DNA of 64,000 nucleotides from Prevotellaceae bacterium UBA6398. GTDB lineage: Bacteria > Bacteroidota > Bacteroidia > Bacteroidales > Bacteroidaceae. Location of the stretch: positions 107,031 through 171,030 of the forward strand of contig DJQA01000008.1 in NCBI GenBank assembly GCA_002437495.1. Direction: 5' to 3'. The notes under the pieces were generated by a model. It did no database searches, was not told where the DNA came from, and saw nothing but the letters and a program-made list of their open reading frames with translations. A program made the translations under genes and the position numbers. Shown one piece after another: positions 7,968 to 18,300 of the stretch (position 1 is the first letter of the stretch; every line of letters begins with the position of its first letter).

Positions 7968-9767
7968 CTATTTTATTATAACCTTTTTGCGCAACGCGGC
8001 GTTGCCCGCCTTTACGTTCAAAACATATATGCCTTTTTCCAGTTGGCGACTGCGGAAAGGCGTTATCGCGGTTTTAGATTCACGCAAAGCCCCATCGGCC
8101 GAGTAAACGGCTACTTCGGCTTTTATGTTCCCGCTGCCAACAATAATGCTCCCGCCGTCAACGGCAACGTATATGTCTGAGGTTTGATTTGCCCTTGCAT
8201 CGTTTATGGCACTCGGGAAGTCGGCAAGAACCCTGTCGGTGTGTTTCACCGAGCGTGCGTACCAATCCATCATGTATTCGGTTTCGCTTTTTATGCCCGC
8301 AACGGAATTCGGCCAGCGTGTCATCTCGCGCCCCCATGCCCCCGAAGTGTAAAGCAACTCTTTGTAGGCAAGTATTCTGGCGTTGACACTGTCGGTTGAA
8401 AGCACGCCGTTTTTTAACCTTATCCATGTGTCGCGAAAATTCTCGCGGTAATAATTTGGAGAACCGTCAAACAGGCGCTTGAACAATCCGCAATCGTTCA
8501 CCTGATTTTCGAACCCGAAACTGTCAAGAATGCTTCCGTCCCAGTTTCTCCCCATTGAGGCATCGAGGTCCCAAGGCGTTATAAGTGCGGCGGCATTTGG
8601 TGCATTTACATCGCGGAAGCTGATGTAGGTGTTCTTGCAGTTGTTGTCGTTTATGTTCAGCACATTCAAGAACAGCATGAAGTTGGTTAGGTTTTGCAGG
8701 TAGAACTTTTTGCACAAATGCGATGCGAAGTTTATTTTGCTTGGATTTGTGGCAGGAGCGGCAAACTTTATAAGATTTTTCAACGGAAACCAGTTTGCCA
8801 TCTGCACACTGTCGTCAGGATATTTCTGTTCCCATTCACACCACCAAAGGGTGTTGGCAGTGTTTGCATTATCATCAACGTTTATGAAATGCGTTTCGTC
8901 CGACCATCCCGTAGCCTTGTACAACATACCGTGGAACTCGGGCTTTCCGTTTGCGGCGGTTTCGGTTTTCACAAGGTCGAGTTTGCGGCGGTTTATCTTG
9001 TCGGTTATGCAATACAGTCCGTTGTACGCCCCATTAACGAAAACCTCAACAAAGCGTCCCTGAGTGCCGTTCAACTTCGAATGCCCCTGCGAAACTTCGT
9101 AGGGAATGCTGTCAATTCGGTTCCACAAGTCGAAACAGAGCCTTGTTCTCATTCTCGCCTTGTCGTTATACATTGCATCGAGAATAAGGTTGTCGTCTTT
9201 CATAAGCCCGAGAACACTCACGTTCTTGCCCTCGCGCTTAGCGTTCCAAAGTTTTATGGCATAAGGTTTCTTGGCAAGCCCTGCGGTGTATGCCCCGCGT
9301 ATCCTCGCCCCTATGAAATGGCGGAAAAGTGCCGATTTTTTTGTACGCTTCCATGGGTCGATCACATTAAGATAGCCATGGTGGTAAGCAGACTGCTCAA
9401 ATTTTGAAGCCTCTATCATAACTATCGGCAGCGTTGTGATGTAAAGCGTCCACATACGGAGACTTGCGCCTATGTGCAGCTTGTATGCGCGATTCAGATT
9501 ATTGGACAGCCTTACAGTGTCGCCCATATTGTGGCGTTTGTAGTTAATGCGCAGATATGGCACGCTTTCCGAGGAGAACACAAGCTTGACGGAATCGCCC
9601 TCCATGGGTTTTATGCTGCAATACAGTGCGCGGTTTGCGCTGTCAACCGCACACGGCACGCCATTGCACGATATAGGGAATTCGCGCTTGCCGCCCTCCA
9701 CAAAACTTGCGCGCATTGCGCCGGGCAATGCTGCTATAAATATCAATATATATAATATGCGTGCCAT
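7968..9767 (-). CDS. Secreted CotH-family protein with a C-terminal sorting-like domain
   Basis: CotH proteins are secreted or spore-coat protein kinase-like folds. In Bacteroidetes they are surface or secreted proteins of unknown substrate. The 599 residues start with a signal peptide (about 1-19). The CotH region (about 140-470) includes a KLWNAKREGKNVSVLGL segment, the FVEVFVNGAYNGLYCITDKI block and a TPWDLDASMGRNWDG motif that probably corresponds to the metal/ATP site. The last 65 residues form a small beta domain ending GIYVLNVKAGNAALRKKVII, typical of type IX secretion type-A sorting signals. It is 15 nt downstream of the S41 protease gene and 4 nt upstream of rmuC. Kinase activity is not assured from sequence. 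Confidence 0.85.
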   Translation of the reverse strand: MARILYILIFIAALPGAMRASFVEGGKREFPISCNGVPCAVDSANRALYCSIKPMEGDSVKLVFSSESVPYLRINYKRHNMGDTVRLSNNLNRAYKLHIGASLRMWTLYITTLPIVMIEASKFEQSAYHHGYLNVIDPWKRTKKSALFRHFIGARIRGAYTAGLAKKPYAIKLWNAKREGKNVSVLGLMKDDNLILDAMYNDKARMRTRLCFDLWNRIDSIPYEVSQGHSKLNGTQGRFVEVFVNGAYNGLYCITDKINRRKLDLVKTETAANGKPEFHGMLYKATGWSDETHFINVDDNANTANTLWWCEWEQKYPDDSVQMANWFPLKNLIKFAAPATNPSKINFASHLCKKFYLQNLTNFMLFLNVLNINDNNCKNTYISFRDVNAPNAAALITPWDLDASMGRNWDGSILDSFGFENQVNDCGLFKRLFDGSPNYYRENFRDTWIRLKNGVLSTDSVNARILAYKELLYTSGAWGREMTRWPNSVAGIKSETEYMMDWYARSVKHTDRVLADFPSAINDARANQTSDIYVAVDGGSIIVGSGNIKAEVAVYSADGALRESKTAITPFRSRQLEKGIYVLNVKAGNAALRKKVIIK

Positions 9768-9782
9768 GGTATTGCCTTATTT

Positions 9783-11351
9783 TTACTTGCTTATCACTTG
9801 CCGCGCTTTTTCTATGGTGGCATCGCCCTCGTTTATTATTTGAAAATACTGCGATGTGTCCCATATGTCTCTTGCCACCAGAGCTTTCAAGGTTTTTGCA
9901 AGCAGAGCTGCGGTCTTTGTCTTTTCCTCTTCGTCTTTTGCCGTTATTTTGCTCTTTTCGCCGGCAGCGAATATACTGTCAACCAGTTCGCGCGGCACTT
10001 CATAGTTATTCTTGAAGTTTTTGAACTCGGGGTATTTTTCCTTAATGCTTACACGGTGGCGGTCGATATATTTGGTACCGGCGGGCAGTATAAGGTTCTT
10101 GCGCGACAAACTGCGATAGTATTTCGTGTATATCATGGTATCGAGCGGAACAAAATAGTCGGGAATTATACCTCCGCCGCCATATACCGGGCGGTGTTTC
10201 TTAAGAGTGAAACACTTAAGCGAATCATTGTGGTGTATGCTGTCGGCGTGGAAAAGTTCGCCGCTACGCAGCCGGTTAAGCTCGTCAAGGCTGTAAGCCT
10301 CTTTCTCGCCGGGCTTGTAAGGCTTTTGAATGCACCGCCCGGCAGGGGTGTAATAACGCGACACTGTGAGACGTATCATCGAGCCGTCGGGCAACTGCAC
10401 CGGTTGCTGCACCAATCCTTTGCCAAAGCTTCTTACGCCCACTATCGCGGCACGGTCGTTGTCTTGGAGTGCGCCGGCGAGAATTTCCGCCGCAGACGCG
10501 CTGAACTCGTCGATAAGAACGGCAACCTTGCCTTTGGTGAACATTCCGCCACCGCGCGCCTTGTATTCTGTTGAAGGCACTGCACGCCCCTTGGTGTACA
10601 CCACCATGTCGCCCCGGCTAAGAAACTCGTTCGCAATCTGCACCGAAGCCTCCATAAATCCGCCGCCATTGCTGCGTAGGTCTATTATAAGGCGATCCAT
10701 GCCTTTCCCCATAAGTTCTCTCATGGCGGTGCGTATCTCCTCGGGGGTTTTCTGCCCGAAAGACCCGAAGCGTATGTAACCCGTATTGCCGTCAATCATA
10801 TAGGAGGCGTCAAGAGTGTGGAGCGGTATCTTGTCGCGCACCACATCGAACTTGATTTCTTCCTTTACTCCGGGGCGCACCACGCCAAGATGCACCGTGG
10901 TGCCTTTTTTGCCGCGCAGCATTTTCATAATTGCTTCGGTGGGCTTTTTCACGCCCGCAATCAGCGTGTCGTTAACACGCACAATGCGGTCGCCTGCCAA
11001 GATGCCTACCTTTTGCGATGGTCCTTTGTCGGTGGGCTGTATTACCACGAGGGTGTCATCAAGCATATTGAACTGTACGCCTATTCCTTCGAAATCGCCG
11101 CGCAGCGGCTCGCTGAAAGCCTTTGTCTGCGCCGCGTCGGTATATGTGGAGTGCGGATCAAGCTGCGAGAGCATTCCTTTTATGGCATCCTCGGTTAGCT
11201 TCATTGCATTCACGGAATCAACATAAAGGTGGGAGATTGCATATTGGGCAATTCCAAGTTTTCGTATGGCTTCGTTTTCGCGCACCTTATTTTGCGCAGA
11301 AAGCGAAACTGCCAATGCACAAAACGTAAGCAAGCATATCAACTTCTTCAT
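9783..11351 (-). CDS. S41-family C-terminal processing protease with PDZ domain
   Basis: It should be a periplasmic serine protease of the CtpA/Prc type. I place the start at 11351 (522 aa, MKKLICLLTFC signal peptide) rather than the ATG 24 nt upstream. A TATATTTG box overlaps that upstream region, so transcription would begin inside it. A PDZ domain lies at about 80-165 and the S41 domain follows. The catalytic serine is in EFSASAAEIL (about residue 285) and the lysine in VRSFGKGLVQQ about 25 residues on. The C-terminal 150 residues are a charged helical extension common in Bacteroidetes homologues. It heads a run with the CotH protein and rmuC. Confidence 0.92.
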   Translation of the reverse strand: MKKLICLLTFCALAVSLSAQNKVRENEAIRKLGIAQYAISHLYVDSVNAMKLTEDAIKGMLSQLDPHSTYTDAAQTKAFSEPLRGDFEGIGVQFNMLDDTLVVIQPTDKGPSQKVGILAGDRIVRVNDTLIAGVKKPTEAIMKMLRGKKGTTVHLGVVRPGVKEEIKFDVVRDKIPLHTLDASYMIDGNTGYIRFGSFGQKTPEEIRTAMRELMGKGMDRLIIDLRSNGGGFMEASVQIANEFLSRGDMVVYTKGRAVPSTEYKARGGGMFTKGKVAVLIDEFSASAAEILAGALQDNDRAAIVGVRSFGKGLVQQPVQLPDGSMIRLTVSRYYTPAGRCIQKPYKPGEKEAYSLDELNRLRSGELFHADSIHHNDSLKCFTLKKHRPVYGGGGIIPDYFVPLDTMIYTKYYRSLSRKNLILPAGTKYIDRHRVSIKEKYPEFKNFKNNYEVPRELVDSIFAAGEKSKITAKDEEEKTKTAALLAKTLKALVARDIWDTSQYFQIINEGDATIEKARQVISK

Positions 11352-11372
11352 AATGTAATGTTTGATATTATG

Positions 11373-11380
11373 CAAATATA
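11373..11380 (-). promoter_or_regulatory. -7 promoter box of the S41 protease operon
   Basis: The minus strand reads TATATTTG, a perfect TAnnTTTG. The expected transcription start lies between the two candidate ATG codons, which supports the start at 11351. No clear -33 box is seen. Confidence 0.5.
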
Positions 11381-11510
11381 ATAAAATTGCGACTTATGCA
11401 GTAACGAGAACCGCTTTTTGTGGCGCATCAGCTCATTCCTCCATCATTACTTTAATGATAACGCCGCACGGCTGAAGTTACATGCAAGCCTTAATCCCTA
11501 TGCCACCGTA

Positions 11511-11542
11511 TTTTCGCGAGTCGCGGGAATTTGCTACTTTCG
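11511..11542 (+). promoter_or_regulatory. Candidate promoter of the metallophosphoesterase gene
   Basis: TTTTCG (11511-11516) is followed about 20 nt later by TACTTTCG (11535-11542). Each box has one mismatch to TTTG / TAnnTTTG, and the spacing is right. It lies about 18 nt upstream of the chosen ATG at 11560. Confidence 0.45.
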
Positions 11543-11559
11543 CGACAAAAACAGGAACC

Positions 11560-12681
11560 ATGCCAACCTTTAAAATTTTCAGAATCATTACACTTATACT
11601 GCCGCTGCTTGCACTTGCATACGTTATGTGGCGCACGTGGCGTATTATGCCATTCCCCAACGGTATTAGGATTGCCACCGTAAGCATTATGCTGCTGCTT
11701 TTTGCGCTTATGCCCATTTGCATGCATCCCGGAAGCATTGACAGGCTGCCGCACGAACTTGGCGTTTTATTTTACAAGGCGAGCTTGTCGTGGGTGTTTG
11801 TGCTGGTTTACCTGTTTATGGCGTTCCTGTTTGTTGACTTGCTTGGGGCGTTGCACATTGTGCCACATTCGTTCCGAACTCACAGTCTTGCGGGCACGGC
11901 AGCAATAGCCGGAACGGTGGCAGCCGTTATGCTTGCTGGAAACCTGCACTACCACCACAAACACCGCGAGATGGTTGACATTCGAACAGACAAACCAATT
12001 GCAAAGCCTCTGAAAATAGTGATGATCAGCGACATTCACTTGGGCTACCACATAAGGCGCGATGAATTTGCCAAATGGGTTGACATGATAAACGGCGAGA
12101 AACCGGACATTGTGCTTATAGCAGGCGACATAATAGACCGCAGCGTAGAGCCGTTGCTTAAGGAGGGGGTGGCGCAAGAGTTTCGCAGAATTTCCGCGCC
12201 GGTTTACGCTTGCCCGGGAAACCATGAATATTATGCGGGAATAGACAAGTCGCTGCGGTTCTGCAAAATCGCCGGGATAACAATGCTGCGCGACACGGCG
12301 GCTGCCGTTGCCGGCATTAACATTATAGGACGCGATGACCGCACCAACACAAGACGCAAACCTTTGGAAAAACTCGTTGCGGAAACAGACAAGGGAAAAT
12401 TTACCATTCTGCTCGACCACCAGCCTTATTCGCTTGGAGAGGCGCAAAAACTCGGTATTGACTTTGAGTTTTGCGGCCACACGCACCACGGCCAGATATG
12501 GCCCGTATCGTGGATAACCGATGCCCTGTATGAGGATGCATACGGACCGCTGGAAAAAGGCAACACAAATTATTACGTAAGTTCCGGCATAGGCATTTGG
12601 GGAGGGAAATTCCGCATAGGCACACGATCGGAATATCTTGTGGCGGAAATTGCCACAGCACAGCCGCGCCGGAGAAAATAA
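11560..12681 (+). CDS. Membrane-anchored metallophosphoesterase (YkuE-like)
   Basis: It is a calcineurin-like phosphoesterase with several N-terminal membrane segments; the substrate is unknown, and relatives act on lipids or nucleotides. I start it at 11560 (373 aa, MPTFKIFRII), because the longer frame from 11482 would run through the promoter boxes. Hydrophobic segments occur near 5-25, 33-52, 75-95 and 105-125. The catalytic domain (about 150-365) has the full metal-site series: SDIHLGY, AGDIID, GNHEYY and GHTHHGQ. It is alone on the plus strand between two minus-strand groups. Confidence 0.9.
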   Translation: MPTFKIFRIITLILPLLALAYVMWRTWRIMPFPNGIRIATVSIMLLLFALMPICMHPGSIDRLPHELGVLFYKASLSWVFVLVYLFMAFLFVDLLGALHIVPHSFRTHSLAGTAAIAGTVAAVMLAGNLHYHHKHREMVDIRTDKPIAKPLKIVMISDIHLGYHIRRDEFAKWVDMINGEKPDIVLIAGDIIDRSVEPLLKEGVAQEFRRISAPVYACPGNHEYYAGIDKSLRFCKIAGITMLRDTAAAVAGINIIGRDDRTNTRRKPLEKLVAETDKGKFTILLDHQPYSLGEAQKLGIDFEFCGHTHHGQIWPVSWITDALYEDAYGPLEKGNTNYYVSSGIGIWGGKFRIGTRSEYLVAEIATAQPRRRK

Positions 12682-12943
12682 GAATAGAGCACAGGCATTG
12701 TTGCCGCATTACATCACTCCCGATGGAATTGGGCGGTAACGCCGTAGGCTTGCGGCAACAGCCACCGAGCTTATGCATACACGCATTTAAGCCTTGCATA
12801 CAATGAGAGCTTGTGTGGCAAAGCATGGCGGGAAATGTGGATAATCTTAGTCCGATGATTTTCGATAGGCAAGTTTTGAGCGGCAAGCCGCCATTAAGCA
12901 TTTTTTGTGACAGTCTAAACCTACCGATGTTTCGAAACTCATA
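12682..12943. other. Intergenic stretch downstream of the metallophosphoesterase
   Basis: No gene is supported. A small GCGG/CCGC hairpin followed by ATTTTTT near 12887-12906 could end the metallophosphoesterase transcript, but its 4-bp core is too weak to call. Confidence 0.45.
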
Positions 12944-13080
12944 AAAAAAGCTGCATGGGACAAATGAAAAACAACATAGGACGTAGAAAAAATTATATCA
13001 GACAAAATTCAAACTACATCGGACATAATTTTCGCCTTTACAAACATATGAAAAACTGCCAACTGCACAAGCTTTCTTAA
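12944..13080 (+). repeat. Palindromic 21-nt array element, copy B (degenerate)
   Basis: Four units at 21-nt spacing: a GCTGCATGGGACAAA-type unit, CAACATAGGACGTAG, TTATATCAGACAAAA, then the TTCAAA linker and CTACATCGGACATAA. The usual CCTTTTTT is replaced by ATAATTTTCGCC, but the tail (CCTTTACAAACATATGAAAAAC) is kept. It lies between convergent gene ends. Confidence 0.8.
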
Positions 13081-13154
13081 TGCAGGCATAACGATGTTGG
13101 CAAAGGTGCTGCCGATTTCTGCGTTACACTCCCCTTTTTCTGCGAAATACCACG

Positions 13155-13195
13155 CCAAAAAACAAGGCGCGCACGGTGTTTATGCCGTGCACGCC
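13155..13195 (-). terminator. Terminator of the SusCD/fasciclin locus
   Basis: On the minus strand GGCGTGCACGG pairs with CCGTGCGCGCC (one mismatch, 8-nt loop), followed by TTGTTTTTTGG. It lies about 40 nt after the stop of the last SusD gene, in the expected place for the end of the operon. Confidence 0.85.
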
Positions 13196-13236
13196 TTTAT
13201 TCGCTTTTGCCGCCCCAAGCGGCAAGAATCAGTTTG

Positions 13237-15363
13237 CTATTCGTTCTCGGGCAATGGCAGATACCATCGTGTGCCTCCAACCAAACGGTTGTAAAGAGCC
13301 GCATCATAGCCGCTGCGCGGAGCCATGCCACGTGAGGCTATCTTCTTGGCAAGCCATTCGTTGTCTATGGCTCCACCACCTTTGTGGCTCGCAAAACGGA
13401 GGAGGTCGTAATAACGGTTGCCCTCAAACGCCGTTTCGAGTGCAAGCTCGTCGATTATCAAGTCCTCAACAGCCGTTATAACCTCATCGTTGGTTATAGT
13501 GCCGTCGGCAACGGCTTGTTCTATGCCAACTTTGTTCAAGCTGTCGCGAAGCGCGGTTTCCCACTCCGAAGTCTGTCCATCCTTGTCTGCACGCGATGCC
13601 GCAATTTTCTGCGCCACGCAAAGGTCATAGGTGAAAAGACTGTCGCGGTAGCCACGTGTTTCTCCACAACCGAAACCATGGATGCCTGTATAGTTTGTTG
13701 CCGAATTATTGAATTTGTCATCTGCAAAATTGAGATAATTCTTAGCTTGCGCTTTCTGCATTTCGGCAAGGCCTATGTAATAAGCACCGCCGGCGTTTGC
13801 CTCAGGTTTCTGCAAATAGGGAACATCCTTAACGGTATCTCTGCTGAGAGTGTCGATTTTTATATTTTCAAGGTCTGTGCTATCAACACGAATGTCGTAA
13901 TGGATGCTGTCCTTGTACTTGAGTGTGGGGAAGTTGTCGGAAAGCAAGCCGTCTTTAAGTACGGCAAATGCATGTTCGGGGAAACCCGCACGGTTTATTG
14001 CCTCTGCAAAGCGGAGGTGCACAAGAGCCTTGCGGTATACAGGAATTGCATAGTAAGAAGAATAGCCGTTTGCATATACCCTACGGCTGTTCCAGTTGTA
14101 GTTAAGACCGGAAACAGGAGTGCGCTTCGCTATGAAACGGAAATCCTCGCCGTCAATTCTGCAAAGGGGAGCAGAAGCGTAGAAGCGCGCATCTCCAACA
14201 CCCTCATAGAATTCCTGAACGTTGATGCCACCTGATTCGCGGTAACTGCAATACACCTGATTGGCGTTAAGCCCCACATAGTTCTCAGACGGTTCAAGCT
14301 GGCGATACTCCTCTTTGGGAGAAACGCTTATGGAACCACTATTGCTACCCCATGTTTGGGAAGAGGTTTTGAAGCCGTAGATGTTCTGAACCTGAATGAG
14401 TACTTCGCCCTGGCTCTTTGAAGCAGCACCGGGGATTATGGTTATGAGCTCCTCGCCGTTTGAGCTGCCCTTTGTGCCATACGACTTACTTGTGTTATAA
14501 CTTGCCATGCGGCTTGCCCAACTACCTGCAATGGGGACATAGCGCGTGCCCTCCTCTGAAATGTTCTCGCTGTACGCCATAGAGTTGTTCGGCACATAAG
14601 AAGCCTCCATGCGCATATACTTATAGTACATTTCGGCTGCCTTGTCGTAGTTGTTTTGCATCAAGTACAAATCTGCGGTAACAAGAGCCACGGGGAAGAA
14701 GCACGACCTTGAAGGTATGCTCACAGAACCGTTGTTGTAGCTGCCATACGAGGGATAGCCATATTCTTCCTGAAGTTCGTATGCGCGGTCGAGACCGGCT
14801 GCCACGAGAAGATCGGCAATATTGTCCTTGTTTACAACCTTTCCGCTCTTGATTATCTCATTGCCTATAGAGCTGCTGGAAACGGGCTCGGTGAAGAAAG
14901 GCGCAGAGCCATAATTCTGAACAAGCTGAAGGTATGTCCATGCACGCATAGCCTGAACTTGTGCCCACTCTTTCTGCATATACTTGACCTCGTCTTTCAC
15001 ATCGGCCGTATCGACATAGTGAAGATAGAAGTTGCACTGGTTTATGATGTTGTAGTAGTCGGCACACTGAAGAAATGCGTTGTCGCCATCTCTTTGCTCA
15101 TCGAAGTTGGATATATGGCTCACACTGTCGCTGGTGTAGGTGGTGGTGGTAACCAGGTCGCCACGCGCCTCACCGAGAATCACATCGCGCTCCACTATCT
15201 TCTGCATGCTCTTGAGAATGCCGAGATAAGAATATAGGGAGTCTCCCGCGTTTTTCTCGGTATAGCGTTCAAGATCGGGCGTGAGCATATCCGAGCACGA
15301 CGTTGAAACGCACATCATGCCAGCAAGCAGAACCACTAAACTTAATATTGATTTCTTTTTCAT
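13237..15363 (-). CDS. SusD/RagB-family surface lipoprotein (second pair)
   Basis: It should be the substrate-binding lid that sits on the SusC-type transporter encoded 11 nt upstream. The 708 residues start with a lipoprotein signal (VSTSCSD, Cys23) and an acidic start to the mature protein, as in surface-exposed Bacteroidetes lipoproteins. A SusD-like helical N-terminal part (AQVQAMRAWTYLQLVQNYGSAPFF, about 135-160) and the C-terminal RagB/SusD signature (LETAFEGNRYYDLLRFASHKG, about 645-665) are recognisable, and the protein ends with WYLPLPENE. It is about 100-150 residues longer than usual SusD proteins, mostly in the middle. It is the last gene before the terminator. Confidence 0.9.
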   Translation of the reverse strand: MKKKSILSLVVLLAGMMCVSTSCSDMLTPDLERYTEKNAGDSLYSYLGILKSMQKIVERDVILGEARGDLVTTTTYTSDSVSHISNFDEQRDGDNAFLQCADYYNIINQCNFYLHYVDTADVKDEVKYMQKEWAQVQAMRAWTYLQLVQNYGSAPFFTEPVSSSSIGNEIIKSGKVVNKDNIADLLVAAGLDRAYELQEEYGYPSYGSYNNGSVSIPSRSCFFPVALVTADLYLMQNNYDKAAEMYYKYMRMEASYVPNNSMAYSENISEEGTRYVPIAGSWASRMASYNTSKSYGTKGSSNGEELITIIPGAASKSQGEVLIQVQNIYGFKTSSQTWGSNSGSISVSPKEEYRQLEPSENYVGLNANQVYCSYRESGGINVQEFYEGVGDARFYASAPLCRIDGEDFRFIAKRTPVSGLNYNWNSRRVYANGYSSYYAIPVYRKALVHLRFAEAINRAGFPEHAFAVLKDGLLSDNFPTLKYKDSIHYDIRVDSTDLENIKIDTLSRDTVKDVPYLQKPEANAGGAYYIGLAEMQKAQAKNYLNFADDKFNNSATNYTGIHGFGCGETRGYRDSLFTYDLCVAQKIAASRADKDGQTSEWETALRDSLNKVGIEQAVADGTITNDEVITAVEDLIIDELALETAFEGNRYYDLLRFASHKGGGAIDNEWLAKKIASRGMAPRSGYDAALYNRLVGGTRWYLPLPENE

Positions 15364-15374
15364 TGTTCCTAATT

Positions 15375-18300
15375 TTACAAGTTGAATGTTACGCCGAAGT
15401 TGCAGCTGAAGCTTTGGGGCAGATAGCCTGCATCGACTCCTTGATAGAGAACGGAGTTGCCACAGGAAACTTCGGGATCCTCGCCTTTATATTTTGTAAG
15501 GGTGAAAATGTTGTTACACTCTCCAAACACCGTGAGTCCTTGCAACCAACTAAGTGAAAGAGGCAGCTGGTATGTAAGACGCACTTTCTTGAGCTTCAAG
15601 TAAGAGCCGTTGTCAATCCAACGATCGGAGAAACGCTCATTGTTAACCCACTCTTCAGTATTAGTGGTGCTCATAAGGCGCGGGATGTCTGTTTCCTGGC
15701 CGCTGTAGCGCCAGCGGTTCACAAGAGCCGTTGACTGGTTCCATACCGTATTGCCCTGCTCGAGCTGCGAACGCTGGTAATTGTAGATGTCGTTGCCCAA
15801 CGAATACTTGAAGTTGATGTCAAGGGTGAAGCGCTTCCAGTTTACGGATGTAAAAATGTTACCGTAGATGTCGGGGTTGGGATCGCCAACCTTAACCATA
15901 TCGGCCTCGCTTATCCAACCATCGCCGTTTACGTCAATGAAGTGCACATCGCCGGCCTTGAAGTCGCGTGAGGGATCGCCAACTACACCTGTGGGGTATT
16001 TCAAATAGCCATACTTGCCGGCCGTTGAAGCCTCGGCATTGTCTTTGAACACGCCTGCAGTTTTGTAACCGTAGAACACGCCGGCTGCATAGTTTGTGGC
16101 TGTGAGAACGTTGTTCTTGCCATAAACCGAAGTTGTGAAACCATTGATAGTTTTATAGAGCGAACCGGTCATGCCGTTTTCGTCTATATTGTACAGATTT
16201 ATCTTGTCTGACGAAGGAAGATCGGTGATCTTGTTTGAATAGTGCCCCATTGTGAAGCCGGCCTGCCACTTCCAGTTTTTGCTGTTTACGATAATGCCGC
16301 TTACAGACACCTCAACACCGTTGTTGCGGAGTGAGCCCTCGTTGGTCCACATATTTGCCAAACCTGTAAGGTAGCTTACCTCTTTACGTGTGAGAAGGTT
16401 GGTTGTCTTGCTTAAATACACCTCGGCGCCAAGGCTAAGGCGGTTGTCAAGAAGATTGGTCTGAATGCCTACATTGAACCTATGGTTTGTTTCCCACTGA
16501 ATTTTGGGATTGGCTATGTTTGCAAGCTGAAGGCCGGTAGCTGTGTTGAGGAACTTGATGTTCTGGAAATACGTGCGGGTAGCATAGTAGTCTATGTCAT
16601 CATTACCGGTCATTTCATACCCTGCCGTAAGCTTTAGGGAGTTAACCCAATCGGCATTGAACCAGTCTTCGGATGAAATAAGCCAACCTGCCTGCACCGA
16701 GGGGAACATTCCCCAACGCACGCCGAAGAGCTTAACGCCGGATTCTGCCTCCTTACCGAAACGCGATGAAGACTCCATTGACACTGCTGCGTCAACAAAA
16801 TAGCGGTTGCGGTAGTTATAAGAAGCAGTGAGATAGTAAGCAAGGTTCACCCAAGTGTCATTGGCTCCTCCGTAGTCAAGGAAGCTCAAGCCGTAAGACA
16901 GGTTGGGCAACTTGTCATTGGTGTTGTTGTAACCTTTAACGTATGTGTTGCTGTACGTGTAGTTTGCAAAGCGCATGCCCAACTTTGCATCGAGGAAATG
17001 TGCGCCCATTTGCTTTTTCCATTGCGCACGCAGGTCATTGAACACTGTGGTTTCTTTGCCATACTGCGACTTTACCGAGCTGCTAACAGACCCGAGTCCT
17101 TCGATGAAGCGGCTCGGAGTTCCGCTATAAGGCAGATAGTATTTCTCGCTCGTACGGTTGAGAATGTAGCTAAAGCGGTCGGAAATCGTAAGATTCTTGT
17201 TCACTACATACTTGGGAGTTACATTTATCATGAACTGAGTCTGCTCAAGATAATTCTTGTCATTTCCTTTACCATTCTTGAGAATCCAATATGGGTTAGC
17301 CAATGCGTAGCTGTCATAGTTCTGCGCAAAGAGGAACGGATTGGGGTCGGCATTGAAATACTTGCCGGCATAAACACGCTTGTCCATGGCAACCTTGTTG
17401 ACAAGGTTAACGGGATCCCATGTTACGACATAGGAATACGGGCTTAAGAAAGGAGCCTGTATGAGTCCGAGAACGTTGGGAGACGCGATATTATCGTTAT
17501 TGTAGTTCTCAGCCCAACCGTTATCGCGAAGGTTATATGTGGAACGTCCGTATGCAAGGTCAAACGAAGCCGAAAGCGCGTCTGATATGGAAATGTCGGT
17601 GTTAAAACGCAGGTTAAGACGGTCGAAGTTGGTCATACGCGCCGTAGCGTCCGACTTTGTATAACCAAGAGAAAGATTGTACATAGCCACATCGTCACCA
17701 CCTTGAACGCCTACCTTGTAGTTCTGCGTAAAAGCAGTGCGGTAGAGTTTCTTGCTCCAATCGGTGTTGTTGTGATAAAGAGGATAGTAAACATAGTCAG
17801 GATCCTCGTTCAAGAAACCTACGTGGAAGTTGCTACTGTTGTCTTCTGAATCCTTATATGTACCTATAAGTTCGGAAAGATAGCTGCGGTATTGTCCTGC
17901 GTTCATAACGTCAACATAGTTGGGAGCAGCCTCAAAGCCGCCGTATATGCGGGCGTTAATGCGGGTAGCCTGACTGTTACCGCGGTTGGTGGTTATTTCT
18001 ATCACGCCATTGGAAGCCTTTGCACCATACAAAGCCGTTCCGTTCTTCAAAACCTTTATGTCGGCTATATCATCAACATCAATCATGCTTAGCACATTGT
18101 TGATGAACCCTTGATGAATGGCGGTCCGGTCGTACTGCATATCCCAAACAACTCCGTCAACAACTACCAAGGGCTGTGCGTTGGAGTTAAGCGAATTTAT
18201 ACCCTGAATGAACATGGCAGCTCCCTGCGCGGGAACTCCGCCACGCGAAACGGTGCGTACAGAAGCATTCAGGCTGTTTTCGATATCGTTCTCGGCAGTA

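Noticed and set aside
12877..12907. Terminator after the metallophosphoesterase gene
   Set aside because: There is a T-run, but the stem is only a GCGG/CCGC core and it lies 200 nt after the stop codon.
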